A stretch of 36,575 bases of DNA from Clostridiales bacterium (GTDB lineage: Bacteria; Bacillota; Clostridia; Lachnospirales; Lachnospiraceae). Shown piece by piece: positions 1 through 9,466 of this stretch (the first letter of the stretch is position 1; every line of letters begins with the position of its first letter). The stretch is taken from assembly GCA_020860365.1 (NCBI GenBank), contig JAJBUL010000303.1, positions 1 to 36,575 of the forward strand, read 5' to 3'. The translations under genes and the position numbers were made by a program. Below the pieces are notes generated by a model. That model had not been told where the DNA came from, did not search any database, and saw only the letters and a list, made by a program, of their open reading frames with translations.

Positions 1-2534
1 CTTAAGAACCGAATCCGCACTTCCGTGAGCAGTTCAGTGCTTCCCTCTCTGGGCGTAATCTCAAAAAAGTCATTTTGCCCTTCCACGTTCCAGTCAATTG
101 CGCCCTGCCCGCCGTTCGCCACTTCAAGGATCACCTCATCGACCCCTGCCTTTTGAAAGTCGTCAATCACCAGCGGAACTGGGAAATACTGATTCGTAAA
201 GGTTTCCATCCGATCCGCGCGCGACACGACCAGCCGCGGTTGGTCCGGAAGAGTCATCACATGACGCACCGGATAGCGATAGTCCTCATCGTTCCAGTTC
301 ACAAAACCGATATGCTTCTCGCGCTCCATGCCGCTCCATTTTCCACCTTTAAAAGCAGCCATTTCCGAAGCGAGCGCCTGATCCCTCGCAATGCACGCCG
401 CCAGCCGCTCCCCATACTGATTCGCGCGCGCCTTCCCCTGCGCGCTGTCCAGATGGGTCAGCCCCGCATACAGATGCATTTTCAAAAGGTTTGCGATCCC
501 GGCTGCCGGGAAATAAATCGTGCTATAATATCCGTCTCCACAGGGCGTCTTTTCCAGGGCTTCCCGCAGTTCTTCGTTTTTCCGCTCCAGAGCATCCGCA
601 CAGGCAAGCATTTTTTTCGCCTCCCCATAATGCGCCGGATGATAAATGGTATCGTTCAGCGCCTCCGCCCTCCGCAGACTGTGAAGCCGTGTAGACTCCT
701 CCAGTACCCAGGTAATATCAGCCAGCTGTTCTTCACTCGCGTAAGCGCCAAACAGGGAACGAACCCAGGACGCCGGATAAGCGAGCGTATTTTCGTAGCC
801 GGAGCACCCGTAGCGCTCAAAATCATACGCCAGGGAAAGAAAATATCCCAGCGGATATTCGTTAAATTTGACGTCGCCCACGTTGAGAATCCAGACATCG
901 CGGATACCATATTCCCAAGCCTGCGCCATCTGCTCCCAGATTTTCGTAAGCGGCGTGGAATTTACCCATTCATAGGAGATCGGACTGCCGTGGTAATCCA
1001 CATGATAATACATCCCATAACCGCCCGGATGAGAGCGTAGTTTTTGTTTGCTGTCTGTAAGCTCTCCGGATGTCTGTGACGCATCGCCAACAGTCCGACC
1101 GCCATCTGCGCAGCGGCAAAAATCCTGCGGCAGTGCGCGCATATTATTAAAATTGTCCTCGCAGAACATCAGCGTCACATCTTCCAGCTCATCAAAATCC
1201 CGCAGCCCTGCGGCCTCCCTGTTTCCAAAGAAGTAATCCTCCACTTCCTTATAAATAGCGAGAAGCTGCGGCACCTGCTTCAGATCCGGATTGATATGCT
1301 TCGCGATCAGCTTTCGCTGCTCCGTAATAATCTCCTTCAGCTGGCGGACGTTCTCCTGAATCGTCGAATCCTCTCCCAGCATCTTAGAATCATTCTCCCC
1401 GCGCATACCGATTGTCGGGAAAATATTCTGCCCCTTCACCCGGCTTAAGCCGTCCTCCCAGAATTTCAGCAGGCCTTCCTTATTTTTCTCATAGCTCCAG
1501 TCATTTCCATACGGGGAGTGCTCCCCCTTAAAAATAGAAAACTCTTCGCCAGAGCGCATACATGGCTCGTGATGAGACATTCCGATAAAAATACCGTATT
1601 CCGTCGCCAGCTCCATCGAAGCAAGACCCGGTCCGTCCAGCAAAAACGAAGAAGACCACATCGCCGGCCACAGATAATTGCCCTTCATGCGCAGCAGGTA
1701 TTCAAAGATCCTGTCATACATCTCGGCAGTAAACCCCTTGTAATGTGAAAAAGTCCAGCTGCCAAAGCACGGCCACTCATCGTTGATGAAAAATCCACGG
1801 TATTTCACAGAAGGCTCTTTCGCGATCCCATTTTTTACCAGAATCACCGTCTCATCCCGCTGCGCAGCAAACTGCTGATCATTCAGAAGACCGCCCATCC
1901 CTGCCGCCGAAAGGTACATGGCTGTTTTATTCATTTTGCTGCCGCCATCCGCACAGTGGCCGGTCTTTCCGGAAAAAAGCCCCTGTTCTTTCTCCTGTTC
2001 CGGCAACGCTTCCACCTGATCCGTCAGGCGTACCTTCCCCAGGTGAGGCGGCGTAATATCCCCCCAGAAGCCCCAGGCGGTGACACCGAGAAGCTCCGAC
2101 AAATGGAACATCCCGTAAATCGTGCCGATCCGGTCACTGCCCACAATCACAAGCCCCTGCGCAATCTCCGGCAGAGGGTGTTCTGCCAGGTAAAAACCAT
2201 AACTCTCCCATTTTCCTTCAAGCATGCCCAACTCCGGAATGCGCTCCACCAGCGTATCCGCCAGTGCGTCATGTCCCAGCTCCGCGACTATAATGGCCTG
2301 CGGCAGCTGCGCATCACACGATATCGCCCCCTCCTTGCAGTCAGCGGCAGCTTGCGGCATCCATTTCGAATCCGCTTCGCATGAGACGCCGCTGTGTGGC
2401 AAAAGAATCTGGCTCTTTGCCCCAGTCACTGCCTCAACATCCGCAGCCACCTTCGCTCCAATCCTGCGGATTCCCTGCGCAGCCGCAGGATCCAGGATCA
2501 CATTTATATAACCGTCAAGTCTCAGTTCCGCCAT
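1..2534 (-). CDS. Glycoside hydrolase family 115 (alpha-glucuronidase-like), 3' end beyond the left edge
   Basis: Minus-strand reading frame open from ATG at 2534 (AAGGA upstream) to position 1, absent from the ORF track because it has no stop in the window. GH115-like blocks: KYRGFFINDEWPCFGSW, MKGNYLWPAMWSSSF, TIGMRGENDSKML, GGYGMYYHVDYHGSPISYEWVNS. Confidence 0.85.
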   Translation of the reverse strand, partial: MAELRLDGYINVILDPAAAQGIRRIGAKVAADVEAVTGAKSQILLPHSGVSCEADSKWMPQAAADCKEGAISCDAQLPQAIIVAELGHDALADTLVERIPELGMLEGKWESYGFYLAEHPLPEIAQGLVIVGSDRIGTIYGMFHLSELLGVTAWGFWGDITPPHLGKVRLTDQVEALPEQEKEQGLFSGKTGHCADGGSKMNKTAMYLSAAGMGGLLNDQQFAAQRDETVILVKNGIAKEPSVKYRGFFINDEWPCFGSWTFSHYKGFTAEMYDRIFEYLLRMKGNYLWPAMWSSSFLLDGPGLASMELATEYGIFIGMSHHEPCMRSGEEFSIFKGEHSPYGNDWSYEKNKEGLLKFWEDGLSRVKGQNIFPTIGMRGENDSKMLGEDSTIQENVRQLKEIITEQRKLIAKHINPDLKQVPQLLAIYKEVEDYFFGNREAAGLRDFDELEDVTLMFCEDNFNNMRALPQDFCRCADGGRTVGDASQTSGELTDSKQKLRSHPGGYGMYYHVDYHGSPISYEWVNSTPLTKIWEQMAQAWEYGIRDVWILNVGDVKFNEYPLGYFLSLAYDFERYGCSGYENTLAYPASWVRSLFGAYASEEQLADITWVLEESTRLHSLRRAEALNDTIYHPAHYGEAKKMLACADALERKNEELREALEKTPCGDGYYSTIYFPAAGIANLLKMHLYAGLTHLDSAQGKARANQYGERLAACIARDQALASEMAAFKGGKWSGMEREKHIGFVNWNDEDYRYPVRHVMTLPDQPRLVVSRADRMETFTNQYFPVPLVIDDFQKAGVDEVILEVANGGQGAIDWNVEGQNDFFEITPREGSTELLTEVRIRFL
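2336..2392 (-). repeat. Palindromic in-frame repeat element, copy A (inside GH115)
   Basis: cggcagcttgcggcatccatttcgaatccgcttcgcatgagacg closely matches the copy at 4069-4148; encodes CEADSKWMPQAAADC. Confidence 0.75.
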
Positions 2535-2740
2535 AAAACGATCCATTCCTTTCTGATTCGTAGCTGTTCCGTACCTTCACAGCTACTCTGGTTCTTTCAT
2601 TGCGTTTTCACAAAGCTATATGGCTATTTTATTATGTTTTCCTCATTCCCGCTCCGAAAAAATTGCTTAGATTTTATCATTTTTTGCTATGCAGGTACAT
2701 GCAGGGCAGTATCACCCCTCCCGCATGTCTCTGCTGTCAC

Positions 2741-5700
2741 TTAGCAAAAACGGAACCAGTGGAAATCATACTGACAGCCCGGCAGGAAGACAAAGCTCAC
2801 CTTCTTCTTCCCCCGGATCGGTCCGACCGCAAAGGTCTGCTCACTCTGGCCGCCTGCATATTCCAGGACAAAGCGATCCCCACTTACAGCTTCAGCAGCC
2901 GTCTCATCCGGCTCCGTCGCTTCCACGCGCAAAACGATGCTGTTTTTCTCCAGCGGCGTGTATCCGGCAATTGTGATCTGGCCAGCACCCGCTTCACCAA
3001 AATCCATCTCGCCAAAATCCAGCGTGACATTGTTTCCAATTCCGCGCACCCACTCACCGTCCTGCGTAAAGCAGTCGCCATAAACACTTATGCAATCCAG
3101 AGCGTTCTGCCGCTCAAACGCGCGGTACTGGCGGGCAAAGGAAAAACCCCTGATGTGAACCTTTTCATACAGAACAAAACACAGGCTTGTCACACCCCGC
3201 AAATGCCGGTTCAAGCGATATGTCTCCGCCTGATACGTATTCCAGATCGACGGCTTTTGATAAATCACATCCCCGATCAGTTCCGCACCTGGTTCGCCCG
3301 GCATCCCCTCGTAAATCTGAATGCGATGCGGCTCGCCATCCAGCGCGAAAATCGGCAGTGTGATTTCATTCGAGCCCTCAGGACCGAAGTCAATGCCGTG
3401 GTAACCCACCTGCGTCTCTCCGTCTCGTCCGGTCGCCACCCCGTGCTCATTCCCATTTCCCGGCTCGCCCCGGCTATAATCATAGAGGCCGCCCGTGATA
3501 AAGCCATACGGATCCAGAAAGGCGGTTCCCAGGCCTGCGGCAGTAAACTCAAGCTGGGAAATCATGCGTACTTCTTCCTTATCATTTTTGGTATCGCCCC
3601 GCGTGTGACGCCGGCTCTCGGTATCGCCCCCTCCCTCGCGTCTCCGCTGTCGCTCCGATCGGTGCTTAACGTCTGCCACTGGCAGACAGCACCGACGGCA
3701 GGTCGCGGCGTCCATTTTCAGATCGCTTCGCGATGGACGCCGGCTCTGGGATGTACAGCGCAGGCGGAATTTTCCGTCACTCTTTGCCCGGACAAGGACA
3801 CACGCATCCGCCGCCTCCCATTTTGATTTGGAGTGCTGCAACAAAACAGAAGGATCCAGCGGTTCCAGCACAGCCAGAGACGATGGAATTCCGGAATCAT
3901 CCACCACACTCCAGGAAAGCGACCGATCCGTCGCAGACGTGGGGCAGATCGTCGCAGTCACAATCGTCTCCGGGTGTTCCTTCGTCAGATGAATCCCGTC
4001 CAGACTTTTCAGGCGGATCGCGCGCACAGGGATATCCTCCAGGCTTTCTTCCACCTCACCGTCATCGTTCGTCCGCCACTGGCAGGCAGCATTGGCGGCA
4101 GCTTGCGGCGTCCATTCCGAATACGCTTCGCATGGGACGTTGCTGGCGGGATCTGCCAGATAGGCCAGCGGACTGCTGCCAGGTTCGGGCGTACCCTCCG
4201 CCACCGGTACGGCCAGCACCGCTTCCGGAAGCCCCGGCGACGTAACGCTCACCACCAGTTCACCGGGTTCTGTCCCGGTCTTAGCCACCACGAGAAGCTT
4301 TCCGCTAAAAAGTCGACGGCTGCCGCTTTTATAGCTCTCCCCGTCGGTGCTGTCCCCATTGTCCGTGCCGACCAGCGCGCCCGCACCCGTCACAGAAACA
4401 TACACCCGGTTCACTGCGTTTTCCACCGGATTTCCATCGGCGTCTTCCATCGTAATTTCTACAAAAAGCAGGTCGTTTCCATTCGCCGTAAGCGCCACTG
4501 AAGATGCAGCGTTTCCCTGCGCACACGGCTGTAAAGCAGCACCTGCTCTCAATTGGCTCTGCGGCAGGAAATCATTCTCTGACGTAGATGGCGTCAGGAT
4601 CATCTTCGTGGCATCGCCAAAAGACCGGTGCGTTTCTTCCGCGATCACGGTTCCATTTTCGTCATATGCTTTTGCGTGAATCTCCCCCGCCTGATAAAGG
4701 ACACGCCAGGTCGCGGAAATATGGCGTCCCGTATTCGGCTTTGAAAGTGCTTCTCCGGAATGATCCGGTTTACTGCCAAAAGGCACTTCATCGCCTTTGC
4801 CCTCGCTATCGTATAAAATCCGTTTTCCCTGGCTCTCCCCATTCAAAAACAGCTCCACCACAGGCGCATTGGAGTAAACGCGCACATCAATTTCCTGCCC
4901 TTCGTTATAATCCCAGTAAGGAAACAAATGCACCATCGGCTTTTTCCGATAATCCGTCCAGGCCGCCTGATAGCAATAATAGGAGTCCTTCGGAAAGCCC
5001 GCCGTATCTACCTGCCCGAAGTAAGAGTTTTTCGTGTGATAGGGCGTCGGTTCGCCAATGTAGTCAAATCCGGACCACAAAAACTGTCCGCAGGAATAAG
5101 GATGCTCCCACTCCGCCGCGATGCAGTCTTCATGGGACTTCGCGCCCCAGCTCGTCGTCGAGTTTCCCAACGAAGAGCACTGCTCGTCCTCATCCGCCAG
5201 TACCGATTTCGTGTAAGGGAAATGATAGATTCCGCGGCTTTGCACCACTGACCCCGTCTCACTGCCGTAAATCACCCAGTCCGGATGTTTCGCATGGTGC
5301 TCATCATAATAGTTCGCACCATAATTATAGCCTGCCAGCTTCACGATATCCGCGCACTTCTGCGCGTTCTCCCACGGCATATAGTTCGAGCCGATTGTCG
5401 GGCGCGCGTTTCCAAGCGGGTCATGCTTTGCCACCTCCGCCAGCAGACGGCGCGTCCACTCCTGTCCTTTTTCACTGACATGCGTATCGTGAATCTCATT
5501 TCCAATGCTCCACATGATCACACTCGGCCGGTTCCGATCCCGCCGGATCCAGCTCGCCACGTCCGCCGGATACCATTCCGGGAAAAACCGCGCGTAATCA
5601 TAAGGCGTCTTCGGCGATTCCCACATATCAAACGCCTCCGACACCACCAGAATCCCCAGCCGGTCCGTCAACTCCATCAGCCCCGCGGCCGGCATATTAT

Positions 5701-6757
5701 GAGAAAGACGAATCGCATTGGTTCCCATCTCCTTCAGAATCCGCAGCTTTCGCTCCATCGCCTGCGGATGAAACGCACTGCCCAGGCAGCCGAGGTCATG
5801 GTGGTCACAGACCCCGTTCAGCTTCACCTTTCTTCCATTTAAAAGGAAGCCCTCCTCCGGAAGGAATTCCGTCGTGCGGAATCCCACCATCTGCTCCTCA
5901 CTCTGGATCACCTCGCCGTCAATAAGATCCACACGCAGGCGGTAAAGATATGGATGCTCGATATCCCAGCGCACCGGGTTCGCTACCTGGCCGCGAAGCC
6001 GATACAGAAAATGCGTCCCGCACCTTTTGCCATAGACTCTGCCGCACTGCGTCTCTCCGCACGATACGCCGCCCTCTGATTCCTCCTCTTGCAGAAACTC
6101 TCCGGGTCCGGACAAAACAGCATTGCCCTCTGTATCCAAAAGCGTATAATATACTTCCAGATTGCTTAACGATGGACGCTGGCTGAATAAATGCCCTCCG
6201 GATACTTCCGCCTGAAGCTGAACCTCCCAGATATCATTTCCTTCTCCCTCCAGAGGCGCCGCAGAATGAACGTCCTCTCTGATTTCTTCCTCCGTCCGTG
6301 AAGCACCAATTCCCGAATCCATCTTCGATGCATGAAAATAAATCCCATCCGCGACCAGATACTGCTCATGCGTCGTGCGCAGCCATACATTCCGGTAGAT
6401 GCCTGCGCCGGAATACCAGCGGCTGTTCGGATTGCGGAAATCCACGGTCACCAGAAGCTCATTCTCCCCATCCCTCAAAGCATCCGTAATCTCAAACTCA
6501 AACGCAGAATAGCCATACTTCCACTCCCAGACCTGCTCTCCATTCAGGTAATAGCGGCTATCCATATATACGCCGTCAAAACGCAGAAACACCCGCTCAT
6601 CCGGCTGCTTCTTCCACAAAAACGCCTTCCGGTAACGACCAACGGCATCCTCGTAAAATGTATCCACACGATCAATCGCCCAGTCATGGGGCAGACCTAC
6701 AGGAGAAAATGCTTCTTCCTTTTTAGAAAACTCCCAGTTGTCATTGAACAATCGCAT
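2741..6757 (-). CDS. Glycoside hydrolase family 2 (beta-galactosidase-like) with C-terminal accessory domains
   Basis: Start MRLFNDNWEF with GGAGGA 8 nt upstream. GH2 motifs GLPHDWAIDR, LNGVCDHHDLG, NAIRLSHNMP, VIMWSIGNEI, GSETGSVVQSRG, FLWSGFDYIGEPTPYH. Confidence 0.9.
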   Translation of the reverse strand: MRLFNDNWEFSKKEEAFSPVGLPHDWAIDRVDTFYEDAVGRYRKAFLWKKQPDERVFLRFDGVYMDSRYYLNGEQVWEWKYGYSAFEFEITDALRDGENELLVTVDFRNPNSRWYSGAGIYRNVWLRTTHEQYLVADGIYFHASKMDSGIGASRTEEEIREDVHSAAPLEGEGNDIWEVQLQAEVSGGHLFSQRPSLSNLEVYYTLLDTEGNAVLSGPGEFLQEEESEGGVSCGETQCGRVYGKRCGTHFLYRLRGQVANPVRWDIEHPYLYRLRVDLIDGEVIQSEEQMVGFRTTEFLPEEGFLLNGRKVKLNGVCDHHDLGCLGSAFHPQAMERKLRILKEMGTNAIRLSHNMPAAGLMELTDRLGILVVSEAFDMWESPKTPYDYARFFPEWYPADVASWIRRDRNRPSVIMWSIGNEIHDTHVSEKGQEWTRRLLAEVAKHDPLGNARPTIGSNYMPWENAQKCADIVKLAGYNYGANYYDEHHAKHPDWVIYGSETGSVVQSRGIYHFPYTKSVLADEDEQCSSLGNSTTSWGAKSHEDCIAAEWEHPYSCGQFLWSGFDYIGEPTPYHTKNSYFGQVDTAGFPKDSYYCYQAAWTDYRKKPMVHLFPYWDYNEGQEIDVRVYSNAPVVELFLNGESQGKRILYDSEGKGDEVPFGSKPDHSGEALSKPNTGRHISATWRVLYQAGEIHAKAYDENGTVIAEETHRSFGDATKMILTPSTSENDFLPQSQLRAGAALQPCAQGNAASSVALTANGNDLLFVEITMEDADGNPVENAVNRVYVSVTGAGALVGTDNGDSTDGESYKSGSRRLFSGKLLVVAKTGTEPGELVVSVTSPGLPEAVLAVPVAEGTPEPGSSPLAYLADPASNVPCEAYSEWTPQAAANAACQWRTNDDGEVEESLEDIPVRAIRLKSLDGIHLTKEHPETIVTATICPTSATDRSLSWSVVDDSGIPSSLAVLEPLDPSVLLQHSKSKWEAADACVLVRAKSDGKFRLRCTSQSRRPSRSDLKMDAATCRRCCLPVADVKHRSERQRRREGGGDTESRRHTRGDTKNDKEEVRMISQLEFTAAGLGTAFLDPYGFITGGLYDYSRGEPGNGNEHGVATGRDGETQVGYHGIDFGPEGSNEITLPIFALDGEPHRIQIYEGMPGEPGAELIGDVIYQKPSIWNTYQAETYRLNRHLRGVTSLCFVLYEKVHIRGFSFARQYRAFERQNALDCISVYGDCFTQDGEWVRGIGNNVTLDFGEMDFGEAGAGQITIAGYTPLEKNSIVLRVEATEPDETAAEAVSGDRFVLEYAGGQSEQTFAVGPIRGKKKVSFVFLPGCQYDFHWFRFC
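3598..3745 (-). repeat. Palindromic in-frame repeat element, copy C (longest, inside GH2)
   Basis: Perfect stem CGGCGTCCAT (3706-3715) / ATGGACGCCG (3733-3742), and stem CGGTGCT-taac-GTCTGCCA-c-TGGCAGAC-AGCACCG (3660-3694). Similar along its length to the copy at 4069-4148. Confidence 0.8.
4069..4148 (-). repeat. Palindromic in-frame repeat element, copy B (inside GH2)
   Basis: cgtccgccactggcaggcagcattggcggcagcttgcggcgtccattccgaatacgcttcgcatgggacgt aligns to copies A and C; encodes CEAYSEWTPQAAANAACQW. Confidence 0.78.
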
Positions 6758-6862
6758 TGATTGATTCCTCCAGCTTATCCTTCTTTTTGGTAAAACCATT
6801 GAAACGTCCGACAGGAACGCTGCCACAGATTGCTGCCTGCTTCACATCTTCCTTTCGCGCGG

Positions 6863-9127
6863 TCAGCAAGCAGGGACTCCTGCCTCTTTCACCACAATTT
6901 CCTTATACCGCGGATATCCGTCCTGCTCCATCCGTACAGTCAGGCTCCCTTTTTCGTCTTTTATAAATTTATAAAGGTTATATGCCCCACGCTGATAGGC
7001 ATAATTTTCGCCATTGTCCTGAAAATGCGTATATTCAGCCGCGCCAGGGGTGGTCAATAAAATCAGCTTATCATATGGCTTTTCCCCCACATAAGCCATC
7101 GGCTCATACGTCGGAAGAATACTTCCGGCTTTGATAAACAATGGGCAAACATCCAGCGGGGCGTCACAGCAGACATACTGCCGCCCTTCATAAGCTTTTC
7201 CACTCCAGTAATCATACCAGACGCCTTCCGGCAGATAGACCATCTTTACCACCGCCCCCGGTTCGACCACCGGAGCGACAAGCAGCTGCTCTCCCACCAG
7301 AAATTCCGTGTTCAGATTGTATGTATTCGGATCGTCCTCATAATGGAGCACCAGCGGCCGCATAATGGGCAGCCCACTTTGCTCCCCCTGGTAAAACAGG
7401 TCATATATATATGGAAGAAACTCATATCTCAGCGTTACATATTTCCGGTAAATCGCGGTGATTTTTTCCCCAAACTGCCACGGCTCCTGTCTTCTGGTGC
7501 TTTTCGCAGAATGATCGCGAAACAGTGGGGAAAAACAGGCTGCCTCCACCCAGCGCGCCAGCAGCTCCGGCGTCGTATCCTCCCCAAAGCCGCCGATATC
7601 CGTCCCGGCAAAAGCAAATCCACTCATGCCCAGATTACAGAGCTGCGGAATCATCATCTGCAAATGCGACCACAGGCTCTGGTTATCCCCGGTCCACACC
7701 GTCGAATATTTCTGTGAACCGGCATAGCAGGCGCGCGTGATCACGAACGGCCGACGGTCACTGTATTTTTGCAGTCCCTCAAACGCCGCTTTGCTCATAC
7801 AGTGTCCATACAGGTTGTGCATTTCCGCATGGTTTGTCGTTCGTCCTTCATTCGAAAACACCACATCCGCGGGAAGCTGCCCGCGAAAGCTTGCCGGTTC
7901 ATTCATATCATTCCAGATCCCGGACACGCCCAGATCCAGCAGAAGCTTCTCGTGCTCACCCCACCAGGCACGCACCTCCCGGCGGCCAAAATCCGGATAC
8001 ACGGCATCCCCCGGCCACACCTCATTGACATAAATCTCCCCATCCGCATCCAGGGCAAAGAATCCCTGTTTCTTGCCCTCTTCATACATAAAATAGCCAT
8101 CCTCTTTTTTCACACCCGGATCCAGAATCGTCACCACCTTAAAGCCATCCTCCCCGAGCGTTTTCACAATAGCGCCGGGAGTCCCCATCGCCTCTTCATC
8201 CCAGGTAAACACTTTAAAATGATCCATATAATCAATATCAAAATGAATCACATCGCAGGGAATTTTTTCCTCGCGGTACCTCCTGGCCACTTCCAGAAAG
8301 TCCTCCGCGCAATCATATCCCCAGCGTGACTGCTGGTGACCGAGCGTCCAGAGCTGCGGCAACGGCGTACGTCCGGTCAGATATGTATAATTCCGGATGA
8401 CAGAAGCGATGCTTCCCCCTCCGATGATGTAGAAATCCAGATTGCCATCGTCCGCACCGTAAAAGAAATAATCCGGATTCTCCTTACCCAAGTCAAAATA
8501 GCTGTGGTAAGAATTGTCAAAAAACAGCCCGCAGGAAAGCTCCTTCCTTTTACAGATCAGAAACGGAACGCTCTTATACAGCGCGCGGAACTGCTCCGTG
8601 TGCGCCTGCGGATTATCTGTATTCCAGTTTTCATATTCGTAATCCCGCTTATTTAAAAACCCGGTTTTATCGCCTAACCCATAAAAGCAGTCTTCCTCTT
8701 CGAGACTGCATACAAGCTGAACTGGAAAATTCTTTTTTCTCATATGGGAAACGTCATGTCCCTCCGCCTCGATCAGCTGCAGCTGCCGCTCACTCAGGGC
8801 ATTGGAAATCGTACGTTCCCCATCCCACGTCCGCAGCAGCTCACACCCCTTTTCATCCGTCACGCAGATATGCAGATCCTCTCCCAACTCCAGACGGAGC
8901 GCTCCAGTGCAAATGACAACCATCCCGGCTTCCTGCTTCGCCGAAAATGTGACCGGAATCGCTTTCTCCCCCTCAATCGCCTGTGATTCCTGCTCCTGCC
9001 TTTTGAGCGGCACAAACACATTAACCAGTTCCGGTGAAAGAATCGTTACAACAATCTCCTGATTTTCAAAATGAGCCAAAACCCGGTTTCCATCCACTTC
9101 AAAAGTGTGCAGTTTCCCTGTTTTCAT
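6863..9127 (-). CDS. Glycoside hydrolase family 31 (alpha-glucosidase/alpha-xylosidase-like)
   Basis: GH31 nucleophile region GIWNDMNEPASF, plus GTDIGGFGEDTTPELLARWVEAACFSPLFRDHS. Start MKTGKLHTFEVDGN with AAAGGA 8 nt upstream. Confidence 0.92.
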   Translation of the reverse strand: MKTGKLHTFEVDGNRVLAHFENQEIVVTILSPELVNVFVPLKRQEQESQAIEGEKAIPVTFSAKQEAGMVVICTGALRLELGEDLHICVTDEKGCELLRTWDGERTISNALSERQLQLIEAEGHDVSHMRKKNFPVQLVCSLEEEDCFYGLGDKTGFLNKRDYEYENWNTDNPQAHTEQFRALYKSVPFLICKRKELSCGLFFDNSYHSYFDLGKENPDYFFYGADDGNLDFYIIGGGSIASVIRNYTYLTGRTPLPQLWTLGHQQSRWGYDCAEDFLEVARRYREEKIPCDVIHFDIDYMDHFKVFTWDEEAMGTPGAIVKTLGEDGFKVVTILDPGVKKEDGYFMYEEGKKQGFFALDADGEIYVNEVWPGDAVYPDFGRREVRAWWGEHEKLLLDLGVSGIWNDMNEPASFRGQLPADVVFSNEGRTTNHAEMHNLYGHCMSKAAFEGLQKYSDRRPFVITRACYAGSQKYSTVWTGDNQSLWSHLQMMIPQLCNLGMSGFAFAGTDIGGFGEDTTPELLARWVEAACFSPLFRDHSAKSTRRQEPWQFGEKITAIYRKYVTLRYEFLPYIYDLFYQGEQSGLPIMRPLVLHYEDDPNTYNLNTEFLVGEQLLVAPVVEPGAVVKMVYLPEGVWYDYWSGKAYEGRQYVCCDAPLDVCPLFIKAGSILPTYEPMAYVGEKPYDKLILLTTPGAAEYTHFQDNGENYAYQRGAYNLYKFIKDEKGSLTVRMEQDGYPRYKEIVVKEAGVPAC

Positions 9128-9172
9128 ACGGTTCATCCTTTCATGCATTTTATCTACTGATTTCAAATACCA

Positions 9173-9201
9173 AATATACTACTTCCCGTCAGGCGGGTCA
9201 A
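9173..9201 (-). promoter_or_regulatory. Sigma-70-type promoter for the GH31-GH2-GH115 operon
   Basis: Minus strand TTGACC-N17-TATATT (9201..9173). The spacer region holds CCCGCCTGACGGG, an imperfect palindrome that could be an operator. Confidence 0.6.
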
Positions 9202-9290
9202 CCGAATTTATTGCTTTTTGCTTTTTTTGAACTTCTATTTCGAGTACAACATAAAATTAATCACTTGCATTCCCCTTACTAATGCACAAA

Positions 9291-9318
9291 AACTATTTTT
9301 TTATGCAAAAAAATAGTT
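9291..9318. repeat. Perfect 12-bp AT-rich inverted repeat overlapping a -35 box
   Basis: AACTATTTTTTT-atgc-AAAAAAATAGTT. Confidence 0.8.
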
Positions 9319-9345
9319 GACATGAATTGGCATAAATCGTAAAAT
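9317..9345 (+). promoter_or_regulatory. Strong sigma-70-type promoter for the small toxin-like ORF
   Basis: TTGACA-N17-TAAAAT (9317-9322 / 9340-9345). Confidence 0.7.
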
Positions 9346-9466
9346 TATGTTGGTTCTACCCAGACGGTAGTGGCGGTTAGTTTCCTTGATTTCAGGGGAA
9401 CTGTGATCCTCTGATTACATATAGAAATCCCTCATTCGGGAAATCGAAAGAAAGGAGGAATTGCTT

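Noticed and set aside
75-1040. 321-aa plus-strand ORF
   Set aside because: Shadow of the GH115 gene, which is open on the minus strand but missed by the ORF track because it runs off the edge.
3660-3694. Palindrome as an ordinary transcription terminator
   Set aside because: Lies inside an open GH2 frame with no T-run, and related copies occur inside other coding sequence.
2600-3826. 408-aa plus-strand ORF opposite GH2
   Set aside because: Antisense shadow ORF in GC-rich coding sequence; no domain-like pattern or RBS. The minus-strand GH2 is clearly the real gene.
4588-5478. 296-aa plus-strand ORF
   Set aside because: Low-complexity Ser/Pro/Arg shadow translation opposite GH2 catalytic motifs.
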